From positions 32,623 through 96,622 of the forward strand of contig JASAND010013437.1 in assembly GCA_030248195.1 (NCBI GenBank): DNA of 64,000 bases, in the 5' to 3' direction. Position 1 is the first letter of the stretch. Each line of letters starts with the position of its first letter. Positions 53,701 to 60,598 of the stretch are shown here, piece by piece. The translations under genes and the position numbers were made by a program. The stretch comes from Trissonchulus latispiculum. Taxonomy: Eukaryota; Nematoda; Enoplea; Enoplida; Ironidae. Below the pieces are notes generated by a model. The model saw only the letters and a program-made list of their open reading frames with translations. It was not told the DNA's origin and made no database searches.

Positions 53701-54211
53701 CTTCAAATCCATGTTTCCCGAACTTCACAAAGTTAAGAAAAGATTACATAAGGCTTCGGAATATGCAACAGACGACGAACTTTTCTTAGCGGCCGCGTGG
53801 CTACAAACACCAATTTTGTCTTATTCGAAATTTGGTAATGATTGGGCTTGGCAAACCTTTCTACCGTCCGCTCTATTAGGGAAGGGTTTTAACACTGAAC
53901 GTAGATCATTATACCTGTATAACATTAACAGTGATCATTTTATGATTGTGTTGTCGGTACGTGATCCACCGAAAGGAAAGTGGCCCACTAGTAAGGCCCC
54001 TAATGTGGTCGTCCACGAATTAGTAACCAGTTCTTCTAGTCAGTCTTCGTCCGCTGAATCTGTAGAACATAAGCACTCCAAGGCTGCGCCTGATATCGCG
54101 CGTCTATTCGCCAGAAGTCCACTGTTCTCGGGTCCGAATCCCAAGTTTAGGAACCCCTTTCTTAAGAAGAAGCGTTCCTCGAAATCTACTGAGTCTGATC
54201 CCGATTTATAA
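44705..54211 (+). CDS. Gag(C-term)-Env-PR-PR-RT-RNaseH-IN-OTU polyprotein
   Basis: One open frame of 3168 codons. In order, with approximate residues: end of capsid (1-60), CCHC knuckle (99-112), Arg/Asn/Asp-rich linker, signal peptide (~426-443), envelope with furin-type R-P-K-R at 592-595 and hydrophobic stretch after it, transmembrane anchor (~1008-1026), acidic cytoplasmic region, first retropepsin-like domain (DTG at 1261), second retropepsin-like domain (DTG at 1424), reverse transcriptase (YIDD 1898-1901), RNase H, integrase (zinc domain ~2416-2460, catalytic Asp 2487), GPY-type domain (~2725), charged linker, OTU protease (Cys 2964, His 3078) and a basic tail. Its first ~25 codons overlap the gag frame above. 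The absence of any stop over 9.5 kb suggests recent function. How env is made from an internal position, by protease and host furin/signal peptidase or from a spliced mRNA, is open. Confidence 0.9.
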   Translation: MFGLRTELKNRVPPGCPTLAKAVERAQQAEREYPGEGYPSFLEPNFRESNSAPTALVEAEKAVRDLKYRFEKLEAETTKKLANSGRGDRTRDLPPGTTCFNCNKPGHVRRDCRQPGGGAFRERNSRNDRNSARNDDRNRNSQGNSGVPNRDGYNRYRNNYNGNQPRYEDNRGNRNYNSGYHDNRRDRDRPNDRYERDRGSDRREPRSDFPPEMKREYGPKFAVSRSRVRNSDGYYTGRGSGNGSHSSECSGSDRGNWSPARHRSPHWRPRSDTGSASGHSARSVRMVSPNCTRHAKRCLASPHFSHKVLMYRQPMVCSCRPEQRFEPSFPLKGALTPTTLTSTDEELFIPVPSSEPLGNQVCEAFQEREIPVSSSTVGVQCEIFSDELIENLDKKDTEKGKGNFSMMFLPFLSMLAAMKSLRRFSTPLVWMLLGLMLSSANAQSAPDSGTSHFLADEIAKIGTVVLPRWGAVLSPAGIGVISQKTEYLALIVQLEVPSISPEWKPPEWANEEDCIDLNTGKAKTDQYCVRMINQSCPQHRFLENEIDQIKAEYRKLYSGVLNTNFYSKLLASLCRSTPGVCTSYPPSDTPKRPKRFIEFLLAGALGIGGIANSLSNSYHLGKLDGKMDAVEQGFHLLRNEQMKITDSVRKIVHANEQVYAFLHHTVQDLTTLIIRARCSNFSYMRQVYMQLLAHIFTSSLREGLNSVMHAGLRSEITPGLVNLQTLKEIIRNHPSLKNSLLNREPSLIYQFGKVYPIQIDFNTLRFGFMLEIPVPLEHEVRPLYAVHNLGYNSRERGITTMAPMPEYAQRLDSGDVREIDVTECKTAPGLWFCPPNAIVTSLRAKCLQILISFSDRTVEKEFASCKDYVKIKVLDNSTEYRTTPAGVLKRTNYTEVIVARSPSLNHVAEGERVAVPDTGTLWFEHGRYLHLIIGNTILTSMLGLARTTVTMSELREAVVPAPLGRIPLHFTELSTAEYENEQARNLIENQMKKYVHLPFVPIQLNYGLMLVILIIVIGCVIIFWMTPSGRKFMRRVKSRWGGDPKPPAPAISAPINVRRAGVSPFSDDEEEPAVELGTDAAGNENTPLRAVNRPATYDNLRKTTNRCQATSAFRPLSRDTSYASSMSDYNARDLEATAQLLSEDSREHCPSPTVELNLDAQRKPDRRIVRFSRQDTHGNSESEEEPTTDSSLISHSDAATSPFKRSNAARRADYESDRRKTRPVVDNTSRVINAHSVLMVRTVPLLMALLICGHTVDALFDTGSLVSVMSASLATRLNLPVESTGPHHYIRTANGGKSRIVGVTHVPLMFQHTRKALPVKQWTFTVVDALTVDCILGSDFMLHFPGEISLDLGLHTITWPTEDGSRVTLPLRPHQRYHSSQVHLIGASRRSHENLSNDTGSVPHRPLPMIYLTINNRAVQTLVDTGANLSLMSEDLAKFLNLSINPLERPPRAEGINGQTLRFRGSVRLPVEFHDSPGVRIEHTFLVPKGVAEDCLIGTDFLHEHGGDLTLSFSKGELRLCKPEHTPMVAKLIHHSPLTETAFRVSSIKQVELPPYSEVAIPGLVESVSPLKYDGCFEPSSLKFDPDHSEVQALPAMVNLRTRCIPVIMRNKTGKQVTVYGNSTLGHVVPYNELRKDKPLFQYQEVMNEYGESVKLGSRLKTNMKNLQERSRFRVNTLKNIRSCELSDLPEPMREISFDKENLTESECGQFLGLLNENQSCFSQHPFDIGKCTIFKAHINTGEAKPIYATPYRLPVHLRQPLLEELTEMLKYGLIRPSTSPWSSPMIYVPKPGGKLRLCVDFRRVNKISDPDIYPIPRIDDIMTSLKGAKYFSTIDLSKGFNQIELDEEAKAKASFNTFHGQFEYNVLPFGLKCAPGNFQRCMERILGDLQWKKCIIYIDDILIFSKTFDEHLEIMQEVFDRLRAADLKMNPGKCHFLKKSVTYLGHIISDQGVEPLKDRIQAINELTVPKTIKDVESFLGMCAYYAKFIKGFAHLAAPLYSLKKKGVRFVWNNTHQQSFDLLKKSLVSAPVLAHPDLAKGFVLHTDASDLGLGAVLSQEQDDGKYHPVAYAARSLKKYERNYSTHDKECLAMKFGIEHFRHYLYGGPPFTLFTDHSALRWLMKHPPRNSRLARWQMTFSEYDFEIKHRNNPQLRNADGLSRNPLFADIARGLSGKEKESDRQSIKFHQEDSDELVAHINSVVVKGEGRNRSFQLPKISKTFARKSTATVKSKLSRISQPNDSDGSEKSVPTPQKQPKLRKPSEVSDTSSDRPTASNRKLSPRKVVTSPSSSDADDVREQFRSETGRPKRNDPVSAAFRTVFDVAVRDKTNVSLNPKSWSRLQQLQSEDLLLSEIIEYKVNHNLPSNFNRAVRIASLAEKCDMRDGVLVYLEKVRNTVLEVLAVPESLREEALAACHDSPYAAHGGCNKTSFRLAEYFWWPGMHADVKQWVKSCPRCQRRKGPPKNPKALLRHPPMPLEPFERVHCDIMDISKTSKSGMKHILSYIDAFSKYVIAIPIKNKKAYTVAQTFLEFIILQYGAPKLLLSDQGKEFVATLNKEICSLVQTRKLETTRYHPAANGQIERWHRTLLDMLSTITENHLEWNNMVPYCQFAYNTSVNATTGETPHYLLHAWDPVLPSATNVAIPTDRRYAGFDYVREATEALQLAWSLAREKIGAAREVQDRNYNQNAVEPLYQVGDLVMIKATNVAKKDQVHKMLDKRTGPYRIEKIIGCVAEVYPAGNRRAKRIKVQFNNMVPCIEPRVITAPLHEHDDDSPANSEISEHESLHLDVPGPSVPKAEIIARELSPVPVKPARSAPKEKAKPPVKSENVKPEKAELKKRRTSARLAEKANVRTPEPVSNASRIPLSPKQRKASPPRLQIRDAGSESEGSSMPVFISEESPKRDQENEADRRRKLFDPIDGEWQKRIAFLKGFKIRHTIPVLLEHMPLYEPYEVIDVLGDGNCYYRALSLAITGMEDSWRDVRQELTTFLEMNEHKKRFKSMFPELHKVKKRLHKASEYATDDELFLAAAWLQTPILSYSKFGNDWAWQTFLPSALLGKGFNTERRSLYLYNINSDHFMIVLSVRDPPKGKWPTSKAPNVVVHELVTSSSSQSSSAESVEHKHSKAAPDIARLFARSPLFSGPNPKFRNPFLKKKRSSKSTESDPDL
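45916..47860 (+). other. env: Envelope / class I-type fusion glycoprotein domain inside the polyprotein
   Basis: The segment opens with a signal peptide (h-region around 45979-46032, ending NAQ). A Cys-containing ectodomain and a furin-type site R-P-K-R (46478-46489) follow. After the site comes a Gly/Ala/Leu-rich stretch (starting FIEFLLAG) consistent with a fusion peptide, then a heptad-like helical region (46570-46730). A single membrane anchor (~47725-47782) precedes basic residues. Order and cleavage resemble the baculovirus F / insect errantivirus Env group. N-X-S/T sites are present. It would mount on the particle surface and drive membrane fusion; receptor and activity are unknown. 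Confidence 0.8.
48449..48830 (+). other. First aspartic protease (retropepsin-like) domain
   Basis: Catalytic signature ALFDTGS (DTG at 48485-48493), then a flap-like region and an ILGSDF motif before a beta-rich end. Retropepsins act as dimers to cut the polyprotein. Confidence 0.75.
48930..49265 (+). other. Second aspartic protease (retropepsin-like) domain
   Basis: Catalytic signature TLVDTGANLS (DTG at 48974-48982) and LIGTDFL near the end, the same layout as the preceding domain. The two are about 160 residues apart and in one frame. Confidence 0.8.
49895..51200 (+). other. pol: Reverse transcriptase and RNase H domains
   Basis: The RT fingers/palm motifs are all present: RPSTSPWSSP, LRLCVDFRRVN, FSTIDLSKGFNQI, LPFGLKCAP, YIDD (50396-50407) and a LGHIIS region. 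RNase H follows with HTDASD, the central KECLA and FTDHSAL, ending NADGLSRNP. These are typical of Ty3/gypsy RT. No active-site residue is missing. Confidence 0.95.
51930..52980 (+). other. Integrase with GPY-type C-terminal domain
   Basis: N-terminal zinc-binding H..H..C..C (HDSPYAAHGG to CPRCQ), catalytic core with Asp in HCDIMDIS, Asp in SDQGKEF and Glu in GQIERWHR (DDE set complete), then a RTGPYRIEKI stretch. No chromodomain follows. Confidence 0.92.
53550..53965 (+). other. OTU-type cysteine protease domain at the C-terminus
   Basis: The motif DGNCYYRALS supplies the nucleophile Cys (residue ~2964), followed by a helix, an acidic patch (ATDDELFLAAAWL) and a terminal SDHFMIVL with the catalytic His (residue ~3078). 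This is the D-G-N-C / H layout of OTU deubiquitinases. Expected role: removing ubiquitin or ubiquitin-like proteins, or cutting the polyprotein itself; not established from sequence. Confidence 0.82.
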
Positions 54212-54931
54212 TACCTGAAACTCGATATTGAAATAACATGTAATATAGACCTTATTGTAAATGTTGTAACATAGAGTAATAGTAACTTTAGCTACGATTT
54301 TGTATAGTCATTGCAATTGTAAATTATTGTCTGTATGCTTGTTGACATTTGTTGACCCGACCACGCACCGATTTTTGAGTGCAAACTAGAAAACCGCCCC
54401 ATGTTGGGCATAAACTTTTTGTTTCGATTTTTGGTTTTAACATCTTCACCAAAATTCGACGAAATCTTTTGGTCTTTATGGGTCACCGGGAGTCTCCGGG
54501 TCGCAGCTCCGGGAAAAAGGACTTCGAAAAAGATGCTGCTCAGAAAATCATGAGGATTACCTCAAACAAAAAAAGGATACAAAAAGGACAGAAAATTATA
54601 TAAAAATATCTCTCGACAATAAAAATAAAGTGACATGTTAGGTATTATTGTTATGACTAGTTGTATGCTCTGTAATATAGTATTTTTGAATAAGTAGATT
54701 AATGTACAGTGAAAAACACATAAAACACTACTAGAAAAAGCAATATAAACCCTAGAAAACTCAAAAACATTCATATAATCCTTTTAAATTGTTGTTCTTG
54801 TAGCTAGTAACTAATGTTAATGTGTGTGAATGCGAAATTATCTGCTTGAATGTGGCGTTATTGCAAATAACCAAAGGTCGCGAGTTCGGAAATTATAGTA
54901 TTTATTGAGAGCATCTTCCGTTTAGGTACAC
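54212..54931 (+). other. Non-coding spacer between polyprotein and accessory ORFs
   Basis: AT-rich, no supported frame. An acceptor-like TTCCGTTTAG (54916-54925) lies 6 bases before the ATG at 54932, suggesting the accessory ORF is expressed from a spliced RNA. Confidence 0.5.
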
Positions 54932-55600
54932 ATGGCCCCCAAGGTGCCTGGTAACTTGAGTCCGTCACCTGAGCGTGACCCTGCTGATAACACTCCCCCA
55001 GCGCCGTTGCCGCTGGTTTGTCCCCTACACATGCGAGGTCCCTACCGTGATCATGATTGTATGCCTGATGGATTGAGAATGCTGCGTGGAACTGTGGATA
55101 TCTTTACTGACCCTACAAAATTACAGATGTTTGAAGTTAATAAACGGATAAACTTAGTTGGCCCGCAAGTTGCCCAAGTCGCTACTCTAATTTGTACTGA
55201 ATGTTATTGGAGGTTTGGTCTAAGTTATTATGGAGTTCCTATAACTGTGTTCCCTGTAAGTGACGAAGTGCGCCAGTCAAGTGTGTTAACCAAAAAGTAT
55301 TTTCGTGTTTTTGAACCCTCGTATGGTGGTGGTGTATTTCGTTGTCCCAATGTTAAGTGCCAGTCCGTATATGTTGTGTTGCTTCAAGAACTTGATGGTT
55401 GGCCTCTAGGCAAGGGTTTTACCGTTCTGTCCAACGAAGCTATAGGAGCGTTGCGTGATGTCGCTAATCGTTTGTCACAGTACCTACCGTCCGATATTTA
55501 TGATTTTCGCATGCGTACAGGCGAGGATCCGCCTGGTTACTGTCCAAATCTTATTGGTATTCCTGGTGTGCGGTGTAGTTATAGAATTATTCCCGTTTAA
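54932..55600 (+). CDS. Retroelement accessory ORF 1 (222 aa, CPN..C motif)
   Basis: The ATG at 54932 follows an acceptor-like TTTAG. The protein has a Pro-rich N-terminus with C-P-L-H and C-M-P-D, a hydrophobic stretch with C-T-E-C-Y-W, a block GPQV..VATLIC.ECYWRF..SYYGVPI, then FRCPNVKC. The Cys spacing suggests a zinc-binding fold. It is clearly paralogous to the next ORF: both share (V/I)(L/N)..GPQV, C..C(Y/F)W(R/K)F, G(V/I)P and FRCPN..C. No transmembrane helix or signal peptide is obvious, so it is probably cytosolic or nuclear. The family is unknown to me. It lies inside the retroelement, between polyprotein and 3' LTR. Confidence 0.75.
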   Translation: MAPKVPGNLSPSPERDPADNTPPAPLPLVCPLHMRGPYRDHDCMPDGLRMLRGTVDIFTDPTKLQMFEVNKRINLVGPQVAQVATLICTECYWRFGLSYYGVPITVFPVSDEVRQSSVLTKKYFRVFEPSYGGGVFRCPNVKCQSVYVVLLQELDGWPLGKGFTVLSNEAIGALRDVANRLSQYLPSDIYDFRMRTGEDPPGYCPNLIGIPGVRCSYRIIPV

Positions 55601-55714
55601 GTTAAAGTTTAGTTGAAAAGTATTTTCTGTTCGATCCTTAGTTTTGTCTCTTGTCCCTTGTCTACGTCCCAAACTTCTTGTCTGTGATAATTGTGACAAT
55701 GTACTTATGATTTC

Positions 55715-56479
55715 ATGTATTCTGTTATAGATATCATGCCCCGTGTCAGCAATTATGTCTATCTTTGGCTGGATCATTACGATCAACAGTCTGATTTCAG
55801 CGACGCTTCTTCGGATGTCGTCGAGCTGGACCGGATGGATGTGGACTCCATCTCGTCTGACGATTCCTCCTCCAGTTCTGTCATGATCCTCACTCCCCCC
55901 TGCCCTCAACCGGTGGTCCACACCCTATGTCATAATCCTGGTCCACCCGAGTCGGCTGATGAAGTGGTACCTGAAGCGGCTCGTGGTCCCCTCCGGCAGC
56001 GAACCACCCTGCCTGAAGAGCTGCGAAAGTCCTCTTATGAGGACTGGATCTATACTGCCCCCGGAGCGACTGAGGTCTTCGTTCCGCGGCGGGCCGTGTC
56101 CATTTTGGGACCTCAGGTATTGTCCATGTCAACTGTGTTGTGTTTGGTTTGTTTCTGGAAATTTAAGTTAACTTTTCACGGCATCCCCTTTCAGTTTCTC
56201 CCCGCCCCCCTTACTCTTCAGTTTGAATGTTTTCCTATTAAGTCTCGTTTGCAGGAGGCTGTGCATGAGCTCCTGTCCCCTCTTCCCAGCATGTTCCGGT
56301 GCCCCAACCGTATCTGTGGTAGCAAATGCACTATTATTTTGCATGAAAATCCTACCTGGGGTAGGTCTGGTCGGGTGTACCCTAAAAATCAGCACCCATA
56401 TCTAATCTCTTTTCTGTTGCATGCTTTGCCTGGTTCACATCCTATGTTGCCTGCTAACATCATGTCGCATGAATTTTAG
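55715..56479 (+). CDS. Retroelement accessory ORF 2 (254 aa), paralogue of ORF 1
   Basis: The frame opens at ATG 55715. A second ATG at 55736 follows an acceptor-like CTGTTATAG and may be the real start (247 aa). The N-terminus is acidic and Ser-rich (SISSDDSSSSSV) with a Pro-Cys patch. The middle and end align with ORF 1 by GPQV, LCLVCFWKF, HGIPF and FRCPN..C..C. Codon usage is GC-richer than the flanks. The two ORFs probably arose by duplication within the element and diverged. Function unknown; retroviral-type accessory roles (countering host defence, regulation) are speculation. Confidence 0.75.
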   Translation: MYSVIDIMPRVSNYVYLWLDHYDQQSDFSDASSDVVELDRMDVDSISSDDSSSSSVMILTPPCPQPVVHTLCHNPGPPESADEVVPEAARGPLRQRTTLPEELRKSSYEDWIYTAPGATEVFVPRRAVSILGPQVLSMSTVLCLVCFWKFKLTFHGIPFQFLPAPLTLQFECFPIKSRLQEAVHELLSPLPSMFRCPNRICGSKCTIILHENPTWGRSGRVYPKNQHPYLISFLLHALPGSHPMLPANIMSHEF

Positions 56480-58426
56480 GTAAACTGTTTGGGCCTCGTG
56501 GCTGGTACTAGAGCTGTTTTCTGATTACTTTTATAGCGATTATGAAGTGTGAATGATGATCAAAAAGTGATGTTTGTTGAATTTTCTGCTGCGTCTTTTG
56601 AATAATCCCTTTCCCTTTCCCCTAGCGCGAATATCTGTTGAGCTGCATGTTGATCCCTGTCCCCTTCCCCCAATAGGTGATGAATGTGAAGCAGAAATAA
56701 TTAAGATCGAGAATGTACCAGGCCACCGCTACATGTTAATTGTTGAAGATTGTTGATGTTTAGCAGATGAAGAGAAGGATGCATGCACAGAACGTAGTAT
56801 GACAGTTTTCCTAGGATCCCCATGCCCCTTGAATGTACGGTTAGTTACAGCCGGACCGATTGATTCCCTAGTTCCCCCTTTCAGCAACTGTCATGCTACG
56901 CAGAACAAGACCAGAATGTTGAAATACACCACACCAAACTCTTGAACGCTGTCTGTTGAAAACTGAATGTTGCACTGTTCTGTCCGTTATCTAGTAGGGT
57001 TGCACACTTTATTGCTCTGGTTTGCACTGTCGTTAATGTACCTACACTGCTGCTGATGAGGTTGAGTTAAAGAATGAAACGCACTTTTGATAATGATGAT
57101 TAGGCGAGATGTTCTCTGTGGACTGGTTCTAAAAATATAAACAATACAGTAGCAAGAATAAAACCGTGTGATTAGCCGTTATTGTTCCTTGTGCCCATGT
57201 CTCTACTAGTTTCAGCTTTCCCTTTTTGAACGGAAGTTTTTGGTCTGTCACCACCGTCAAGAGATTTCCATGGATTCTGGATCAGGATGGCCTGAGTGGC
57301 CTGCAACACAATTCAAGAGCAAACTAATGATAACTAACTGAGTTTCACCTACTCTTCGTTTTCTGTTTACTTGTATTTTTGTGGCACCTAACTGCTTGAA
57401 ATCTGCTTAATCTTAGCTGCTCATTGTTTACTTATTAGATTTGACTAGTTGATTTTCATTTTCTGGGCATTACAATTGGCATAAAAAATAGACCTAACAA
57501 GTAGCGCTGTTAGCTTCCTGTGGTTGTATCGAATCTAATCTCAAACGAACTGCAAAGAATTGAGTCTTAGGCTTCGGTTGTTTCTGTTGATTACTGAGAT
57601 TCTTGAATTGCTAACGCCTATCTGGTAATGGAAAAATCGGCTCCTTGAAGCAGTGATGTGAAAGTAACTACTTACCTAGTCCCTTGTATCTTGTTTATTA
57701 TAGCTCTGTACTTATTCCGGACAATGTTCTAATTATAGGCTGTTTTTTCTATCCATGGTTTTTTCTGGACGGTTTGGCATGGCTGTTTCTCGTTCGGTTG
57801 GTCCGTGGTTCGATTCTCTGGCTGATGCACCGCTCTCCCGCTGTACCGTCTGACTGTCTCCACTCACCCACCAGCACTATCTTCGTCATCATTATCAATA
57901 GCATCATCACTACCCCGGCTCTTACTATCTCCAGAGTCCGGCTCATCTCCGTTCCCCACGTCGGCGCCCGCTGACTTCCCTGACCAGTGGCACACTCCCT
58001 GCCCTGGTATCTGCCCGTCTGGACCCCCCCTCCAAATCTCTGCTGTCAGCTGCGTGCAATGCCCGCACCAGCTTGTCCAACTGGAATCTCTAGTCCCCGG
58101 GGCTGCATGCCTGCGCCCACCTCTTCCTGGCCGATGAATGAACTGTTACCGGCCTATACTACCACTGCTACTACCTCTACCACCATGACTGAACTGTAAC
58201 CGATACTGACTGCATCCGCCATCGCCACCCGCCAACGACAAAGAAGATTGTATTATGACTTTGATTATTATGCCTGTATTGATCTTAACTGTGATTACCT
58301 AGGTTTGAGCTCTGCTGTATTCTATGTTTACTGTTGACTTGTCGCTATCATGTGCCTGTGTTGACTCGATACTGCTGTTTTTGTTTTGAAAAATTTTCCC
58401 CCCTAGTCGAACTTTCCCCCATTTTT
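56480..58426 (+). other. 3' non-coding region with possible decayed accessory coding
   Basis: 56574-56756 holds a 60-codon frame with acidic end (ECEAEIIKIENV) after a CCCTAG acceptor-like site. 57770-58200 is GC-rich and partly open in several frames, including a Ser-rich stretch like that of accessory ORF 2, so it may be a broken third copy. The rest is AT-rich. None of these is firm. Confidence 0.35.
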
Positions 58427-58438
58427 TGTGGAGTGGAG
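58427..58438 (+). other. Polypurine tract
   Basis: Purine-rich GTGGAGTGGAG lies directly before the 3' LTR start TGTGGAGG; it is the expected primer site for plus-strand DNA synthesis. Confidence 0.65.
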
Positions 58439-59162
58439 TGTGGAGGCAGCAAATTCTGCTTACTGGCATTGAGAGTTTTAGAAGAATCTTAGAAGGAAAT
58501 AATACTCAGATTTTTATGAAGTTATTCTAAGAAGTTATTTGTAGTAGCTGTGATTAGCATTTATTGATTCATAATTGTCATTTGTGGTCAAGATCTGATG
58601 AGGTTTCGTGATTTAGCTAGTTGACATTTGAATTCTTTTCCTGAGATTGATTTGACATAGCTACCTAAAATTTGAATTCTTGATTGGTGAACAGTTTTGT
58701 ACATGTTGTCCGAAAACTCTTTTGTGGGATGAATTCTGTATTTCTGTGACGTTATCTGAATTTCTGCATGAGTAGCTTTTGATGGAGAAATTGAAAGGAA
58801 AATCGTCTGAGAGGAGCCTTGAGAANAGCCCTAAAGTAATCAAAGTTGACCCCAAAAGTTACGTAAGCTCTTTCGACGTCAAACTGGGTCGGCTCTCTGA
58901 CGAAAACAAAGAGAGCCGACGAAAACAGGCATACGGTAGGAGCACAGCGATTGGACATTGAAAAAAGTTAGAGCGCCCTCTAACGGGGGTACGTGGCTGA
59001 AGTTCAGTTCGGGGAAAGACCTGAACTTCAGTCCTTGGGTTGGCAGTGGCATTGAGCGGTTGTGCGATTTGTGATTTGTTTTCGGTTAGCAATATATTGT
59101 GGACGGCTGTTGTGCCGGAGGCTTGGTTTTAGCCTGTCATCGGATTTTTGGTCGCGAAGACC
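58439..59162 (+). mobile_element. 3' LTR, truncated
   Basis: It matches the 5' LTR from 41153 for ~610 bp (up to the foldback insertion point) and then 43115-43215. The match ends at GGTCGCGAAGACC (59162), and the next base is inside the MITE of the inverted arm, so about half of the LTR is missing. It contains one ambiguous base (N at 58826). The LTRs differ by scattered substitutions. Confidence 0.85.
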
Positions 59163-59527
59163 ACCGTAACACTGTATGGAGTGAATGACAAAACTATGCT
59201 ATGCACCACGCTATCGGCTGACCCCCCCCCACGAATTAATCCCCTCTCACACCGCCCCTGTATGGGTACATAGTCCCAAACGGTCACTCACTCGCTTAGC
59301 ATTTTTTACATGCAAGTGTTAAACATACACGCTTAAACCCCCCATATTAATTTCAACGTGTAATTATGCAAAGCAGTGAGCGACCCCGTTTGGACCACGT
59401 TCCCATATAGGGGCGGTGTGAGAGGGGTTCAATTCGTGAGGGGGGGGGTCAGCCGATAGCGCGCATAGCATAGTTTTGGCCTTCACTGCATAGAATGTTA
59501 CGCTTGTCATACTGTTATGTACTCTTG
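59163..59527. mobile_element. CAAGAGTA-family MITE, right-arm copy, one end cut
   Basis: Inverted copy of 40681-41091. The end near the zinc-finger gene is complete (..GTACTCTTG, then ATTATAC, the complement of GTATAAT). The other end starts ~30 bp inside the element, joined to the LTR. Confidence 0.8.
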
Positions 59528-59565
59528 ATTATACATTTAAAGGTCAAAAACGTATAACGTTCAGT

Positions 59566-60178
59566 TTATTCTTCGTCTTCACTTGAAAAAGAAATCGGAG
59601 GTAGAACTAGTTTGATAATATCCGGTGATTCTTTGAATGCTTTAATGTATGAAGCCTTCACATTTGATGATTGGTCTCTCTTGCGTCGTTTCTCTTCCAA
59701 CTTTGCCACTCTTTGTTCAATCTCTTGAAATGCAGGTGATTCCTTTACGTGCTCAAATGATGCTGCCAATCGTCGTTTTCAATAGTTCCATTTGTACCTG
59801 TGGAAATAGTTTGTTGTAACAGTGATAAAGACCGTTATCCCCTCTTTTACCACTGCTTGCACACTTTTCATCAACAATCGGTCCGTACTTATCAAAGACC
59901 ATGTCTCTACAGACTTTCCAGAAATATTCAGAAGGGTTCATTACCGACTCATCACTGGAGTCGCTGCTAGACTCCGACGGATTGGATTCGCTGGACATTG
60001 TAGAAGCATTGGTTTCCATACCGGAATCATCAGAGTGCACATCGGATTCGTCTAAGTGCTCCATGTGTAAGTGACGGTGCAATGACTGGCGATGCAGGTA
60101 TTGCTTACCACACACTTTACAAAAATACAGTTTTCTTTGGTTCATAGTAATCTCTTTTAATTCAATTTTGCAGCACAA
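59566..60178 (-). pseudogene. C2H2 zinc-finger gene, right-arm copy, frameshifted
   Basis: The part from 60178 to 59753 is open: an N-terminal lead, the C2H2 finger, Ser/Asp-rich region, then the CRDMVFDKYGPIVDE block without the break seen in the left copy. Missing 4 bases near 59770 (relative to the left copy) shift the frame, so the coiled-coil-like basic end (to 59566) reads in another frame. An ATG lies at 60146-60148 just before the finger. Confidence 0.65.
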
Positions 60179-60244
60179 TCTGTACAGGTTTCATAAATCG
60201 CGAAGATATCAGTCTGTGATATAAAATTAAGCATGCTGATGGAT

Positions 60245-60522
60245 AGTGCAAACATGTTGACGTAAGCATGCTTACGTCAGCATGTAAGCATGGTGACGTA
60301 AGTATGTAAGCATGCTGACGGATAAATGTAAGAATGCTGACGGATAAGTGTAAGCATGCTGACGCAAGCATGTAAGCATGCTGACGTGTAAACATGTAAG
60401 CATGCTGACGTAAGTAAGTAAGCATGCTGACGTAAGTAAGGCATGCTGACGTAAGTATGTAAGCATGCTGACAGTAAGCATGTAATCAAGCTGACGTGTA
60501 AGCATGTAAGCATGCAGACAGA
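60245..60522. repeat. Minisatellite, ~22-26-bp unit around GCATGCTGACGTAAG
   Basis: About twelve imperfect units built of GCATGCTGACG and TAAGCATGTAA. Frames of repeated Leu-Thr..His-Ala through it are artefacts. It is absent from the left arm. Confidence 0.9.
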
Positions 60523-60598
60523 TAATTCCTAGCTATCAATAAACACCAACTAGTTTGATTTATTTAAGCATACTGTATACAACAAGCATTATTGACAT

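Larger units (their letters stand above)
41153..59162 (+). mobile_element. Envelope-bearing Ty3/gypsy-like LTR retroelement, gag-env-pol order, ~18 kb
   Basis: The element comprises a 5' LTR (41153-43906, interrupted), primer-binding site, gag, envelope, two proteases, reverse transcriptase, RNase H, integrase, OTU domain, two accessory ORFs, a purine-rich tract and a truncated 3' LTR. The integrase sits after RNase H and has a GPY-type tail, as in Ty3/gypsy elements. Env lies inside the polyprotein before protease. The 3' end is lost at a rearrangement joint (59162/59163). A gag frameshift and homopolymer tracts mean this copy is probably not intact as sequenced. Confidence 0.88.

Noticed and set aside
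54379..54603. 74-codon frame after the polyprotein
   Set aside because: Lys-rich, AT-driven composition and no paralogue; likely 3' non-coding.
60162..60513. Overlapping Leu/Thr/His repeat frames
   Set aside because: Translation of the GCATGCTGACG minisatellite in several frames.
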